Shown: positions 34,323 to 42,568, counted from the stretch's first letter. The stretch is DNA of 47,101 nucleotides from Actinocrinis sp046724665 (GCA_046724665.1 JBKOWZ010000012.1:1-47101); one strand, 5' to 3'. The notes: a model not told the origin generated them from the sequence alone. Numbers and translations: made by a program.

Positions 34323-35609
34323 ATGCCTGAGACGTTGAAGAAGCTGCGGGAACCCGCGGCGTTGGCCGCCGTCGCTTACGCGGGTGTGGTGATTCTGGTG
34401 GGAATCATCAATCTGCTCGCCCCGCCGGGCAACGGCGGCTCCTCCGTGCCGTTCTCCGACCGCGCCTTCGAGCAGTCCACGGTTTTCCTCGATCTGGACG
34501 TGGCGGCGTCGGTGGCCTTCGCCGTGTACCTGGCGAACCACATCGCCCCGGCGCTGGCCAAGGCGCGCCTGATCACGATGGCGGCGTTAGCCGAGGCGGG
34601 TCTGGCGGCGCTCTTCGGCGTGGTCACCGGCCTGGCCGCGTTCGGCGCCAGCGGCGTGGACGGCGAGAGCAAGTTCCTCAGGTTCCTCCAGATCGTCGGC
34701 GGCGGCGCCGTGGTGGCGGTAGCGGGTCTGTTCGTCTGGCTCACCTGGCAGACCCTCGCCCCGGCCGCGCCGCGCCCCCTCGTCGGCCAGGGCGGTGGCT
34801 ACGGCGGCGGTGGCGGTGGCAATGCGGGCGGCTGGCAGGGCCCCGGTAGCGCTGGTGGCGTGGGTGGACTAGGTGGCGTAGGTGGTGTGGGCGGCCAGCA
34901 GTACGGCGGCCAGCCCGGTCCGCCCCCCGGCGGCTTCGGCTGGACCCCGCAGCAGGGCGGCGCGCCGGTAGGCGGTGGCGGTCAGTCCGGCCCGACCGCG
35001 TTCGGCCAGCAGGGACAGGGACAACCGGGCCAGCCCGGTGGCGGCTACGGCCAGCTTGGTCAGCCCGGTCAGGGCGCCGGTGCGCCCGCAGGCGGGCCCG
35101 GGATGCCAGGCATGCCTCCGGTCGGCGCCCCCGGCGCGCCGCAGCCGTTCGGCTCGGATCGCACCCAGATGCTCCCGCCGGTCCATGGGCAGCACGGCCA
35201 GCCCGGCCTGCCGCCGCAACTGGGTCAGCCCCCGCAGCCCGGTCAGCAACTGGGCCAGCTGCCGCAGCAGGGTCAGCCCGCGTTCGGCCAGCAGCAGCAC
35301 CAGCCTCAGCCCCCGCAGCCGTCGCTCGGCCAGCCCACGGTGCTAGCCGGAAGCGGTTCGCAGATGCAGCCCCCGCTCCCGCCGACGATGCAGGGCTACG
35401 CGGCGGAAACCGCGCCGTGGTCGCCGGGAGGTCCCGGATCCCGGGGCGGCGCCGGAGGCCCGCAGGGCGCCTCGCAGCCGGGCCAGCCGATGCAGCCGGG
35501 TCACGCCAGTCAGCCCGGCCAGTCCGGACAGCAGACTCCGTCAGCCCGGCCCGACGAAGAGGACCAGCGCCCAGGCCCCTTCCAAATCGGCGACTGGCGC
35601 TCCGAGTAG
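34323..35609 (+). CDS. Four-helix membrane protein with Gly/Gln/Pro-rich tail, unknown function
   Basis: The family is not recognised. The 428-residue product has four predicted helices in the first 150 residues (AALAAVAYAGVVILVGIINLL, VAASVAFAVYLANHI, ITMAALAEAGLAALFGVVTGL, GGGAVVAVAGLFVWLTWQTL). A tail of about 270 residues follows, made of irregular GQPGQ, QPGQG and GGYG repeats, probably disordered. With four helices both ends lie on the same side, probably the cytoplasm. The open frame extends to GTG 34269, but that codon lies in TAGTGT, a likely -10 element (34265-34270). ATG 34323 begins MPETLKKL and has a GGGAG about 12 bases upstream. It follows sigQ by 170 bases. Confidence 0.72.
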   Translation: MPETLKKLREPAALAAVAYAGVVILVGIINLLAPPGNGGSSVPFSDRAFEQSTVFLDLDVAASVAFAVYLANHIAPALAKARLITMAALAEAGLAALFGVVTGLAAFGASGVDGESKFLRFLQIVGGGAVVAVAGLFVWLTWQTLAPAAPRPLVGQGGGYGGGGGGNAGGWQGPGSAGGVGGLGGVGGVGGQQYGGQPGPPPGGFGWTPQQGGAPVGGGGQSGPTAFGQQGQGQPGQPGGGYGQLGQPGQGAGAPAGGPGMPGMPPVGAPGAPQPFGSDRTQMLPPVHGQHGQPGLPPQLGQPPQPGQQLGQLPQQGQPAFGQQQHQPQPPQPSLGQPTVLAGSGSQMQPPLPPTMQGYAAETAPWSPGGPGSRGGAGGPQGASQPGQPMQPGHASQPGQSGQQTPSARPDEEDQRPGPFQIGDWRSE

Positions 35610-35629
35610 CCCTCTGGATCAGCCCCCGA

Positions 35630-35920
35630 GATCCCGTCGTAACGCGTCAACCCCGACCCAGCCCGTCACATCCCGACGCAGCCCGTCTGCGCCGGCGTAA
35701 CCCGCCAGGTGCAGACGCAGCACGCCAGGTCCCGACGTCGCCCATTAGGTGCCGACTCAGCTCGTTGGGCCCCGACGTCGCCTGTTAGGTGCCGACGCAG
35801 CCCGTCACATCCCCACGAGCCACATCCCCACCAGCTCGTCAGATCCCGACGTGACCCATCACATCCCCACTAGCTCGTCAGGTCCCGACGTGACCTGTCA
35901 CATCCTGACGTAGCCCTTCA
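35630..35920. repeat. Degenerate 20-bp tandem repeat array, about 15 copies
   Basis: Units of 19-21 bp (one of 13) follow the pattern GGTCCCGACGTNGCCCGTCA with CATCCCC variants. Clear copies start at 35669, 35728, 35788, 35842, 35881 and 35901. A higher-order 39-bp repeat is visible: 35823-35861 and 35862-35900 differ at four positions. The unit is not a multiple of three, so the array is not coding. It starts 20 bases after the stop of the preceding gene. Confidence 0.85.
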
Positions 35921-36026
35921 GACCCCGCCTTGCTTGGAGCTTGCTTCGAGCAGCGTTCCTATTCGGATCATCCTCTAATGTGATGATCAGCCTATTGCGC
36001 CATCAGCGTGACGCCCTGTTACTTGC

Positions 36027-36058
36027 GACTGGTACCCGGATTTTCCCGGGTACCAGTC
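36027..36058. terminator. 13-bp perfect inverted repeat (possible terminator)
   Basis: GACTGGTACCCGG (36027-36039) and its exact reverse complement (36046-36058) flank the loop ATTTTC. It could end transcription from the sigQ-side gene. No U-tract. Confidence 0.5.
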
Positions 36059-36221
36059 CGTTTCTGGGCGTTGAACCGCAACTGTCGCTGACTCGGTCCC
36101 GCCGCCGTCGCCGCTACAGCTACCAGTTCAGTCCCGCTCGCCTCCCAGAGTTCGATGGCCCACGAGTCGGTGTCTCAGGCATCGACGGCATCGCTGACCC
36201 AGAACGCGTCTGCGTCTGTCG

Positions 36222-36257
36222 CATCGTCAGCATCGTCAGCATCGTCAGCATCGTCAT
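36222..36257. repeat. 9-bp tandem repeat, four copies
   Basis: CATCGTCAG repeats at 36222, 36231 and 36240, and once more at 36249 with a final T. It looks like a slippage product in non-coding DNA. Confidence 0.85.
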
Positions 36258-36369
36258 CACGGTTCGAGTTCGCTCCGCTGACGCCTCTGTCCGGCACTCT
36301 CGCCGTACCGTACGCGCAGTAGCGCAGCAAAATTCGACGCACTTCAAGCCGGATCGCGCGTACGCTCAG

Positions 36370-36408
36370 TACCGGTCCGGAGATTCCCCACGGATCTCCG
36401 GACCGGTA
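36370..36408. terminator. 15-bp perfect hairpin downstream of the deoC-ALDH operon
   Basis: TACCGGTCCGGAGAT (36370-36384) and its reverse complement (36394-36408) enclose a 9-nt loop, 38 bases beyond the minus-strand gene stop. It is the probable terminator of the deoC-aldehyde dehydrogenase transcript. On the plus strand it is followed by GGGTTTT. Confidence 0.65.
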
Positions 36409-36445
36409 TTCGGGTTTTCGGCCGCTGACCTGTGCTGTAGCTCCG

Positions 36446-37528
36446 TCAGACGCCGACCGGGTGCCACACGGTCTTGATCTCCAGGAACGACACCATCCGA
36501 TCGAGCCCCGGATCGGCGGTCCAGTCCGGGTCCGGCACCGGGCGGCGCAGCCGTTTGAGATTCTCCGCGCCGGCTCGCTCCAGTTCGGTCGCGAAGTCCG
36601 GATCCTCGACGCCGGCCAGGTCCAGCGCGTCCACGTCGAGGTGCTCGGCCAGCGGCTTGCCCAACTCCGCGACGCGTCCGGTGAGTATGTTGACCACTCC
36701 GCCGGGCAGGTCTGAGGTGGCCAGCACCTCGGCGAGCGTGATCGCGGGCAGCGCAGCCGAGTCGGGGGCGACCACGACAGCCGTGTTCCCCGAGACGATC
36801 ACCGGGGCGAGCACCGAGACCAGGCCGAACAGCGACGGCCGCGGTGGCGCGAACACGGCCACCACGCCGGTCGGTTCCGGGGACGAGACATTCCAGAACG
36901 GCCCGGCCACCGGGTTGACCGTGCCACGCACCTGGCTCAGCTTGTCGGCCCAGCCCGCGTACCACACCCACCGGTCGATCGACGCGTCCGCCTGCGCGAG
37001 CGCCGAATCCAACGTGACGCCTTCGACGGCGGCCACCTCGGCGGCGAACTGCTCGCGCCGCCCCTCAAGCATCTCCGCGATCCGGTAGAGGATCTGACCA
37101 CGGTTGTACGCGGTGGCCCCGGACCAGCCGCCGACGGCGGACCGCGCCGCCTTCACCGCGTCGCGCGCGTCCTTGCGGGACGCGAGCGCGGCGTTCGCCA
37201 GGAACGCGCCAGCCGCAGAGGTCACCTGGTAGCTCCGTCCGCTCTCCGAACGCGGGAACGCTCCGCCGATGTAGAGCTTGTAGGTCTTGCGTACGCTGAC
37301 TCGGCTCCAGTTGCCGACGGTCCCGTCATCAGCGGGCACACCGCTGAACACGTCGTCGCCAGAGACATCGGTCCCGGCTACCTCGTTGCCGGGCACCTCG
37401 ACGCCGAATACATCACCGGATACCTCGTTGCGAGGGACGTCCTGCTGTGCGGCGGTGGTCTTCTTGGCCGCCTTGCCGGTCCTCTCGGCCTTCTCGGTCT
37501 TATCTGTCTTCACAGACTTCTCAGACAT
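36446..37528 (-). CDS. Aldehyde dehydrogenase paralogue lacking the catalytic domain
   Basis: A 360-residue protein. About 90 N-terminal residues are low complexity (Lys/Glu-rich, then repeats of the type NEVSGDVFGVEV and NEVAGTDVSGDD). An aldehyde-dehydrogenase NAD-binding region follows: KLYIGGAFPRSESGRSY, AARSAVGGWSGATAYNRGQILYRIAEML, WYAGWADKLSQ, PTGVVAVFAPPRPSL, GNTAVVVAPDSAALPAITLAEVL and LPGGVVNILTG. It stops where the catalytic domain would begin, so the ELGGK Glu and the active-site Cys are absent. It cannot be a normal dehydrogenase; a structural or regulatory partner of the preceding enzyme is possible. From memory a similar short gene follows the full one in Streptomyces. ATG 37528 overlaps the previous stop by eight bases, with GGAGG nine bases upstream. 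Confidence 0.85.
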   Translation of the reverse strand: MSEKSVKTDKTEKAERTGKAAKKTTAAQQDVPRNEVSGDVFGVEVPGNEVAGTDVSGDDVFSGVPADDGTVGNWSRVSVRKTYKLYIGGAFPRSESGRSYQVTSAAGAFLANAALASRKDARDAVKAARSAVGGWSGATAYNRGQILYRIAEMLEGRREQFAAEVAAVEGVTLDSALAQADASIDRWVWYAGWADKLSQVRGTVNPVAGPFWNVSSPEPTGVVAVFAPPRPSLFGLVSVLAPVIVSGNTAVVVAPDSAALPAITLAEVLATSDLPGGVVNILTGRVAELGKPLAEHLDVDALDLAGVEDPDFATELERAGAENLKRLRRPVPDPDWTADPGLDRMVSFLEIKTVWHPVGV

Positions 37529-38993
37529 CGAGGTACGCCTCCAGACCGTGGGTCCCGCCCTCGCGGCCGTAGCCGGACTCGCGATAGCCGCCGAACGGCG
37601 ACGAGGGATCGAACTTGTTGAACGTATTCGCCCACACCACACCGGCGCGCAGTTGCTTGGATATCGCGAGGATGCGCGAACCCTTTTCCGTCCAGACGCC
37701 CGCGGACAGGCCGTACGGCGTGTTGTTCGCCTTCGCCACCGCCTCCTCGGGGGTGCGGAAGGTCAGCACCGACAGCACCGGGCCGAAGATCTCCTCGCGC
37801 GCGATCCGGTGCGTCGCCGACACGTTGGTGAAGATGGTCGGCGCGAACCAGTAGCCGTTGGACGGCAGCTCGCAGGCGGGCGACCAGCGCTCGGCGCCCT
37901 CGGCCTCGCCAGCCGCCGCCAGCTCGGTGATCTTGGCCAGTTGCGCGGCCGAGTTGATCGCGCCGACGTCGGTGTTCTTGTCCAGCGGATCGCCGACGCG
38001 CAGCGTCTCCATCCGGCGGCGCAGCGAGTCGAGCACCTCCTGCTCGATCGACTCCTGCACCAGCAGCCGCGAGCCGGCGCAGCAGACCTGGCCCTGGTTG
38101 AAGAACACCGAGTCCACGATGCCCTCGACCGCCTGGTCGATCGGCGCGTCGTCGAACACGATGTTCGCCGCCTTGCCACCGAGCTCCAGCGTCACCTTCT
38201 TGCGGGTTCCGGCGACGGCGCGGGCGATGCCGCGGCCGACCTCGGTCGAACCGGTGAACGCCACCTTGTCCACGCCCGGGTGCCCGACCAGCGCCGCCCC
38301 GGTCTCGCCCGCGCCGGTCACGATGTTGACCACGCCGGGCGGCAGTTCGGCCTGCCGGCACAGCTCGGCGAAGGCCAGCGCGCTGAGCGGGGTGCTCTCG
38401 GCGGGCTTGAGCACCACGGTGTTGCCGCAGGCCAGCGCCGGAGCGATCTTCCAGGCCAGCATCAGCAGCGGGAAGTTCCACGGGATGACCTGCGCCGCGA
38501 CGCCGAGCGGCCGCGGGTTCGGACCGTAGCCCGCGTAGGAGAGCTTGTCCGCCCAGCCCGCGTAGTGGAAGAAGTGCGCCGCGACCAGCGGCAGGTCCAC
38601 GTCCCTGGTCTCCCGGATCGGCTTGCCGTTGTCGATCGACTCGAGCACGGCCAGCTCCCGCGAGCGCTCCTGGATGATCCGGGCGATCCGGTACAGGTAC
38701 TTGGCCCGCTCCGAACCGGGCATCCGCGACCAGATCCGGTCGTACGCGTGGCGCGCCGCGGCCACCGCGCGGTCCACGTCCGCGGCCGAGGCCACGCCGA
38801 ACTCGGCGAGTACCTCCTCGGTGGCCGGGTTCACCGTCTTGAGCGAGCCGCCGGTGGCCCGGACGTACTCGCCGCCGATGAACAGGTCGTAACTCGGCTC
38901 GATCTTGACGATGGCGCGCGACTCGGGCGCCGGAGCGTACTCGAACAGCGACGCCCGCGCGCTCACCTGTGCTTGCTCGTATGCCTGTGACAT
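37521..38993 (-). CDS. Aldehyde dehydrogenase (NAD-dependent)
   Basis: A 490-residue full-length enzyme. Substrate and NAD regions: YDLFIGGEYVRATGG, RIARIIQERSRELAVLE, HYAGWADKLSYAGYGPNPRP, QVIPWNFPLLMLAWKIAPALACGNTVVLKPA and VNIVTGAGETGAAL. Catalytic Glu is in VTLELGGKAANIVF and catalytic Cys in NQGQVCCAGSRLL. It starts five bases after the deoC stop, so it very probably oxidises the acetaldehyde released by DeoC. The ATG has only a weak GGTGG element upstream, consistent with coupling to deoC. The open frame continues upstream through deoC without family similarity. Confidence 0.93.
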   Translation of the reverse strand: MSQAYEQAQVSARASLFEYAPAPESRAIVKIEPSYDLFIGGEYVRATGGSLKTVNPATEEVLAEFGVASAADVDRAVAAARHAYDRIWSRMPGSERAKYLYRIARIIQERSRELAVLESIDNGKPIRETRDVDLPLVAAHFFHYAGWADKLSYAGYGPNPRPLGVAAQVIPWNFPLLMLAWKIAPALACGNTVVLKPAESTPLSALAFAELCRQAELPPGVVNIVTGAGETGAALVGHPGVDKVAFTGSTEVGRGIARAVAGTRKKVTLELGGKAANIVFDDAPIDQAVEGIVDSVFFNQGQVCCAGSRLLVQESIEQEVLDSLRRRMETLRVGDPLDKNTDVGAINSAAQLAKITELAAAGEAEGAERWSPACELPSNGYWFAPTIFTNVSATHRIAREEIFGPVLSVLTFRTPEEAVAKANNTPYGLSAGVWTEKGSRILAISKQLRAGVVWANTFNKFDPSSPFGGYRESGYGREGGTHGLEAYLDV

Positions 38994-38998
38994 GCCCG

Positions 38999-40030
38999 TC
39001 AGTCCACCGTCACGTAGTTGGGACCGGAGTAGTGGCCCGAGGCCAGCTTCTGACGCTGCATCAGCAGGTCGTTGAGCAGCGACGAGGCGCCGAACCTGAA
39101 CAGGGCCGGATCCAGCCAGTCCGGGCCGCAGGTCTCGTTGACCACCACCAGGTACTTGATCGCGTCCTTCGCGTTGCGGATCCCGCCGGCCGGCTTCATC
39201 CCGACCGTTCGGCCGCCGGCCGCCCGGAAGTCGCGCACCGCCTCCAGCATCACCAGCGTCACCGGCAGCGTGGCGGCGGGTGAGACCTTGCCGGTCGAGG
39301 TCTTGATGAAGTCCGCCCCGGCCAGCATCGCCAGCCACGAGGCGCGCCGCACGTTGTCGTAGGTGACCAGCTCGCCGGTCTCCAGGATCACCTTCAGGTG
39401 CGCCGGTCCGCAGGCCGCCTTCACCGCCGCGATCTGCTCGAAGACCTCCGCGTAGCGCCCGGCGAGGAACGCCCCGCGGTCGATCACCATGTCGATCTCG
39501 TCCGCACCGGCCTCCACCGCGAAGCGCGTCTCGGCGAGCTTGACCTCCAGCGAGGAGCGGCCGGACGGGAACGCCGTGGCGACCGACGCGACGTGGACCC
39601 CGGTGCCGCGCAGTTCCCGCCGGGCCACCGCGACCATGTCCGGGTACACGCACACGGCGGCGACCTGCGGGCAGCTCGGGTCGGCCGGGTCGGGCCGCCG
39701 CGCCTTCGCCGCGAGCGACCGGACCTTGCCGGGGGTGTCCGCGCCCTCCAGCGTGGTCAGGTCGATCATCCGGATCGCCAGATCGAGCGCGAAGGCCTTC
39801 GCGGTGGTCTTGATCGAACGGGTGCCGAGCTTGGCCACCCGCGCCTCCGCGCCGACCTTGTCCACGCCGGGCAGCCCGTGCAGGAAGCCGCGCAGCGCGG
39901 CCTCGCTGCCGGTCGCCGCGACGAGATCGAGGCGCCCGGAACCGGCCGACCCGGTCGGCCGGCTGCCGCGGCTCGTCTCCGGCAGCGGTTCTGTGTGCGG
40001 CAGCTCGGCCGCTTCGGTAGTGCTGGTCAC
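38999..40030 (-). CDS. deoC: Deoxyribose-phosphate aldolase
   Basis: DeoC splits 2-deoxyribose 5-phosphate into acetaldehyde and glyceraldehyde 3-phosphate. The 343-residue product has about 60 extra N-terminal residues and then the TIM barrel: MIDLTTLEGADTPGKV, VAAVCVYPDMVAVA, ATAFPSGRSSLEVKLAET, GADEIDMVIDRGAFLAG, LKVILETGEL, the Schiff-base Lys in ADFIKTSTGKV, and KPAGGIRNAKDA. This is the long DeoC form seen in actinobacteria and animals. GTG 40030 follows TAGTGT by seven bases, a leaderless promoter. It heads an operon with two aldehyde dehydrogenase genes. Confidence 0.94.
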   Translation of the reverse strand: MTSTTEAAELPHTEPLPETSRGSRPTGSAGSGRLDLVAATGSEAALRGFLHGLPGVDKVGAEARVAKLGTRSIKTTAKAFALDLAIRMIDLTTLEGADTPGKVRSLAAKARRPDPADPSCPQVAAVCVYPDMVAVARRELRGTGVHVASVATAFPSGRSSLEVKLAETRFAVEAGADEIDMVIDRGAFLAGRYAEVFEQIAAVKAACGPAHLKVILETGELVTYDNVRRASWLAMLAGADFIKTSTGKVSPAATLPVTLVMLEAVRDFRAAGGRTVGMKPAGGIRNAKDAIKYLVVVNETCGPDWLDPALFRFGASSLLNDLLMQRQKLASGHYSGPNYVTVD

Positions 40031-40043
40031 GCATTCCACACTA
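40031..40043 (-). promoter_or_regulatory. Candidate leaderless promoter of deoC
   Basis: On the minus strand TAGTGT is followed by GGAATGC and the GTG at 40030. It is a strict TANNNT match at 7-nt spacing and supports this start over upstream in-frame codons. Confidence 0.55.
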
Positions 40044-40230
40044 AACGGCCGCCGGGTCCTTCGCCGGATTCGTTTTCCAGGCTGTGGATAACTTCGATCG
40101 ACTCGTGAGATGTGGTGACACAGTGATTGGAACGGTGGCGTGATCCGGCCGTGATGTGGGCGGAGCGCTCGGCGGGCGGCGGGCACCCGCGCGTGGACCA
40201 GGCCGGGCGGGTGGTGCAGAATCCAGGGTC

Positions 40231-40944
40231 ATGACCCCGCCCGCAGCCGACTCCCGCCCGGCCGAGAAGCCGACCGTCTACCGCGGCCCGGCCGCGCTCA
40301 TCGGCGGCGCGCTCGTCGTGCTGTTCTGCGGCTTCGGCTCGATCGACCTGCTGGTCGAGTCCGGCACCCAGGACATGGTCGGCGCCGCCGTGCTGATGCT
40401 GGTCGCGGTGCTCGCCGCGCTCTACGGCGTCTACCCGGCCGCGTTCGCCTGGAGCGACCGGCTCGTCGTGCGCAACCCGTTCCGCACCGTCGAGCTGCCA
40501 TGGGGCGCGGTGACGGAGCTGAGCGCGCGGCTGTCCTTCATCGCGCACACCGAGACCAAGCGGTACACGGTGTGGGCGATCCCGGTCTCGCTGCGCGAGC
40601 GCCGCAAGTCCGAGCGCCAGCGGCTCAAAGAGGTGAGTCAGGCCCAGCGCGCGGCCAGGCGCGGCGTCTCGGCCGACCTGCTCCAGCCGAGCCGCAACCG
40701 GCGTCCGTCCGACCCGATCGAGCAGTTCTCCTTCGCCGACCAGGCCATCGCCGAGATGAACGCGCGGCGCGAGACGTACGAGGCCAAGGCCAGGCTCCTG
40801 GCCAAGGCTGCGCAGAGCGATGAGGGCGCTCCGGCGAACGGAACGGCGCCGGTGGACGCGGGCACCATCCGTTGGTCCTGGATCTCGATCGCGTTGCTCG
40901 GCGGGAGCGTCGTCTTCCTGATCGTCGCCCTCAGCCTGCGATAA
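40231..40944 (+). CDS. Bacterial PH-domain membrane protein
   Basis: A 237-residue protein. Two N-terminal helices (ALIGGALVVLFCGFGSIDLL, MVGAAVLMLVAVLAALYGVYP) are followed by a bacterial PH-like segment (FAWSDRLVVRNPFRTVELPWGAVTELSARLSF, KRYTVWAIPVSLRERRK), a charged helical region, and a final helix (WISIALLGGSVVFLIVALSL). Function unknown; similar proteins sit in the same place in Streptomyces as I recall. ATG 40231 is preferred to the in-frame codon at 40156 because the conserved protein begins there and CAGGG lies upstream. Its last 14 bases overlap the convergent mutase gene. Confidence 0.78.
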   Translation: MTPPAADSRPAEKPTVYRGPAALIGGALVVLFCGFGSIDLLVESGTQDMVGAAVLMLVAVLAALYGVYPAAFAWSDRLVVRNPFRTVELPWGAVTELSARLSFIAHTETKRYTVWAIPVSLRERRKSERQRLKEVSQAQRAARRGVSADLLQPSRNRRPSDPIEQFSFADQAIAEMNARRETYEAKARLLAKAAQSDEGAPANGTAPVDAGTIRWSWISIALLGGSVVFLIVALSLR

Positions 40945-42568
40945 GCCGTTCCCGCAGCGCGGCCTTCAGCGAGTCGAGCAGCACGGCCGCGTCAGACGCC
41001 GAACTGTGCGTTACGACCTCGATGTAGCACTTGAGCTTCGGCTCGGTGCCTGAGGGACGCACGACGACACGTGTGCCGCCGTCGAGCGTGAGGCGCAGGC
41101 CGTCGGTCGGTGGCAGGTCGGGCGAGCCGAGCGACAAGTCTTGGAGCAGCGTGACCGCCAGGCCCGCCAGCTCCTTCGGCGGCGCGGAGCGCAGCGAGGC
41201 CATCATCCGCGCGATCTGCTCGATCTCCTCGACCCGGATGGAGAGCTGATCGGTGGCGTGTCGGCCGTACTCGGCGGCGAGGCGCTCCAGTTCACCCTCG
41301 ACGGTGCGGCCGTCTGCCTTGAGCGCCGCGGCGAACTGCGCGACCAGCAGCGCGGCGGTGATCCCGTCCTTGTCCCGCACGCCGTCAGGATCGACGCAGT
41401 ACCCCAGCGCCTCCTCGTACGCGTAGGACAGGCCCTCGACCTTCGTCAGCCACTTGAACCCGGTCAGCGTCTCCCGGTAGCTGATCCCGTGCCGTTCCGC
41501 GATCTTGCCGAGTAGGGACGAGGAGACGATCGTTGTGGCGAACGTACGCGCGTTACCGCGTTCGGCTACATACGCGCCCAGTAGTACGCCCACCTCGTCG
41601 CCGCGCAGCATCCGCCATCCTGACCCGGCGAGTGGAATTGCTACCGCACAGCGGTCTGCGTCAGGGTCGTTGGCGATGACCAGGTCGGCGTTCGATGCCT
41701 TAGCCAACGCGAGCGCGAGATCGATCGCCCCCGGCTCCTCCGGGTTGGGGAACGCCACGGTACGGAACGTCGGGTCCGGATCCTGCTGCTCCGGCACCGG
41801 GATCGGCGCGGCGAAACCGGCCCGCCGGAACGCTTCGGCCAGAACCTCGCCACCGACGCCGTGCAGCGCCGTGGACACCACGCGCAGGTCCCTGGGGCCG
41901 GTTGCCCTCAATGCACGCACCGCGCGATCGAGGTACGCATCGAGCACCGAGTCGTCCAGCGTCTCCCACTCGGTGCCGCGCGGGATCGAACCGAACGCCC
42001 CGACGGCCGCGATCGCCGCGGCGATCTGCTCGTCAGCCGGGGGAGTGATCTGAGAGCCGTCGCCGAGGTAGACCTTGTAGCCGTTGTCCCGCGGCGGATT
42101 ATGACTCGCCGTCACCATGACGCCCGCGCACGCGCCGAGATGCCGGATCGCGAACGCCAGTACCGGCGTCGGCAGCGGCCGTGGCAGGACCATCGGGCGC
42201 AGCCCCAGGCCGCTGAGCACCTCGGCGGTGTCCCGTGCGAACACGTCGGAGTTCTTGCGCGCGTCGTACCCGATGCCGACCGGCTCGCCCCGGTGGCCGG
42301 TGTCCAGCAGGTAGCGGCCCAGGCCGGCGGCGGCCCGGCTGACCACGACCCGGTTCATCCGGTTCGGGCCGGCGCCGAGTTCGCCGCGCAGCCCGGCGGT
42401 GCCGAACTGAAGCGTTCCGGAGAACCGGTCCGCCAGTTCGTCACGGGCATCGGATGCGTCGTTGTCGGCGACCGCGCATGCCTCGATCAGTGCACGCAAC
42501 TCTTCGCGCGTCTCGGGATCGGGGTCCTCGTCGAGCCAGGCACGGGCAGCGGCGAGCAGGCGTTCCAC
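40931..42568 (-). CDS. Phospho-sugar mutase, PGM2-like (annotated phosphomannomutase; possible phosphopentomutase)
   Basis: A 545-residue alpha-D-phosphohexomutase superfamily enzyme. The phosphoserine loop is GVMVTASHNPPRDNGYKVYL, the metal loop NDPDADRCAV, the sugar-binding loop GYCVDPDGVRDKDG and the phosphate-binding loop VVVRPSGTEPKLKCY. FGTAGLRGELGAGPNRMN at the N-terminus and DNGYKVYLGDGSQITPP are marks of the PGM2-type subgroup. Human PGM2 acts as phosphopentomutase, and this gene lies between deoC and pnp, so converting (deoxy)ribose 1-phosphate to the 5-phosphate is a strong alternative to phosphomannomutase. GTG 42568 follows GGGAG by seven bases. It lies 37 bases after pnp. Confidence 0.9.
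   Translation of the reverse strand: MERLLAAARAWLDEDPDPETREELRALIEACAVADNDASDARDELADRFSGTLQFGTAGLRGELGAGPNRMNRVVVSRAAAGLGRYLLDTGHRGEPVGIGYDARKNSDVFARDTAEVLSGLGLRPMVLPRPLPTPVLAFAIRHLGACAGVMVTASHNPPRDNGYKVYLGDGSQITPPADEQIAAAIAAVGAFGSIPRGTEWETLDDSVLDAYLDRAVRALRATGPRDLRVVSTALHGVGGEVLAEAFRRAGFAAPIPVPEQQDPDPTFRTVAFPNPEEPGAIDLALALAKASNADLVIANDPDADRCAVAIPLAGSGWRMLRGDEVGVLLGAYVAERGNARTFATTIVSSSLLGKIAERHGISYRETLTGFKWLTKVEGLSYAYEEALGYCVDPDGVRDKDGITAALLVAQFAAALKADGRTVEGELERLAAEYGRHATDQLSIRVEEIEQIARMMASLRSAPPKELAGLAVTLLQDLSLGSPDLPPTDGLRLTLDGGTRVVVRPSGTEPKLKCYIEVVTHSSASDAAVLLDSLKAALRERLIAG

Larger units (their letters stand above)
35610..36445. other. 835-base gene-free region rich in repeats
   Basis: No convincing gene. 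It holds a degenerate 20-bp tandem array (35630-35920), a 13-bp perfect hairpin (36027-36058), four copies of a 9-bp repeat (36222-36257) and a 15-bp perfect hairpin (36370-36408). Base composition is less GC-rich than the surroundings, especially 35930-36370. A 178-codon open frame at 35941 lacks coding character. Confidence 0.75.

Noticed and set aside
35630..35920. CRISPR array
   Set aside because: Units are contiguous 20-bp tandem repeats with no unique spacers, and no cas genes are present.
35941..36477. 178-codon open frame in the gene-free region
   Set aside because: It includes the 9-bp repeat read as a SIV run, crosses two hairpins and runs into the 3' end of the aldehyde dehydrogenase paralogue. 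No ribosome-binding site or domain.
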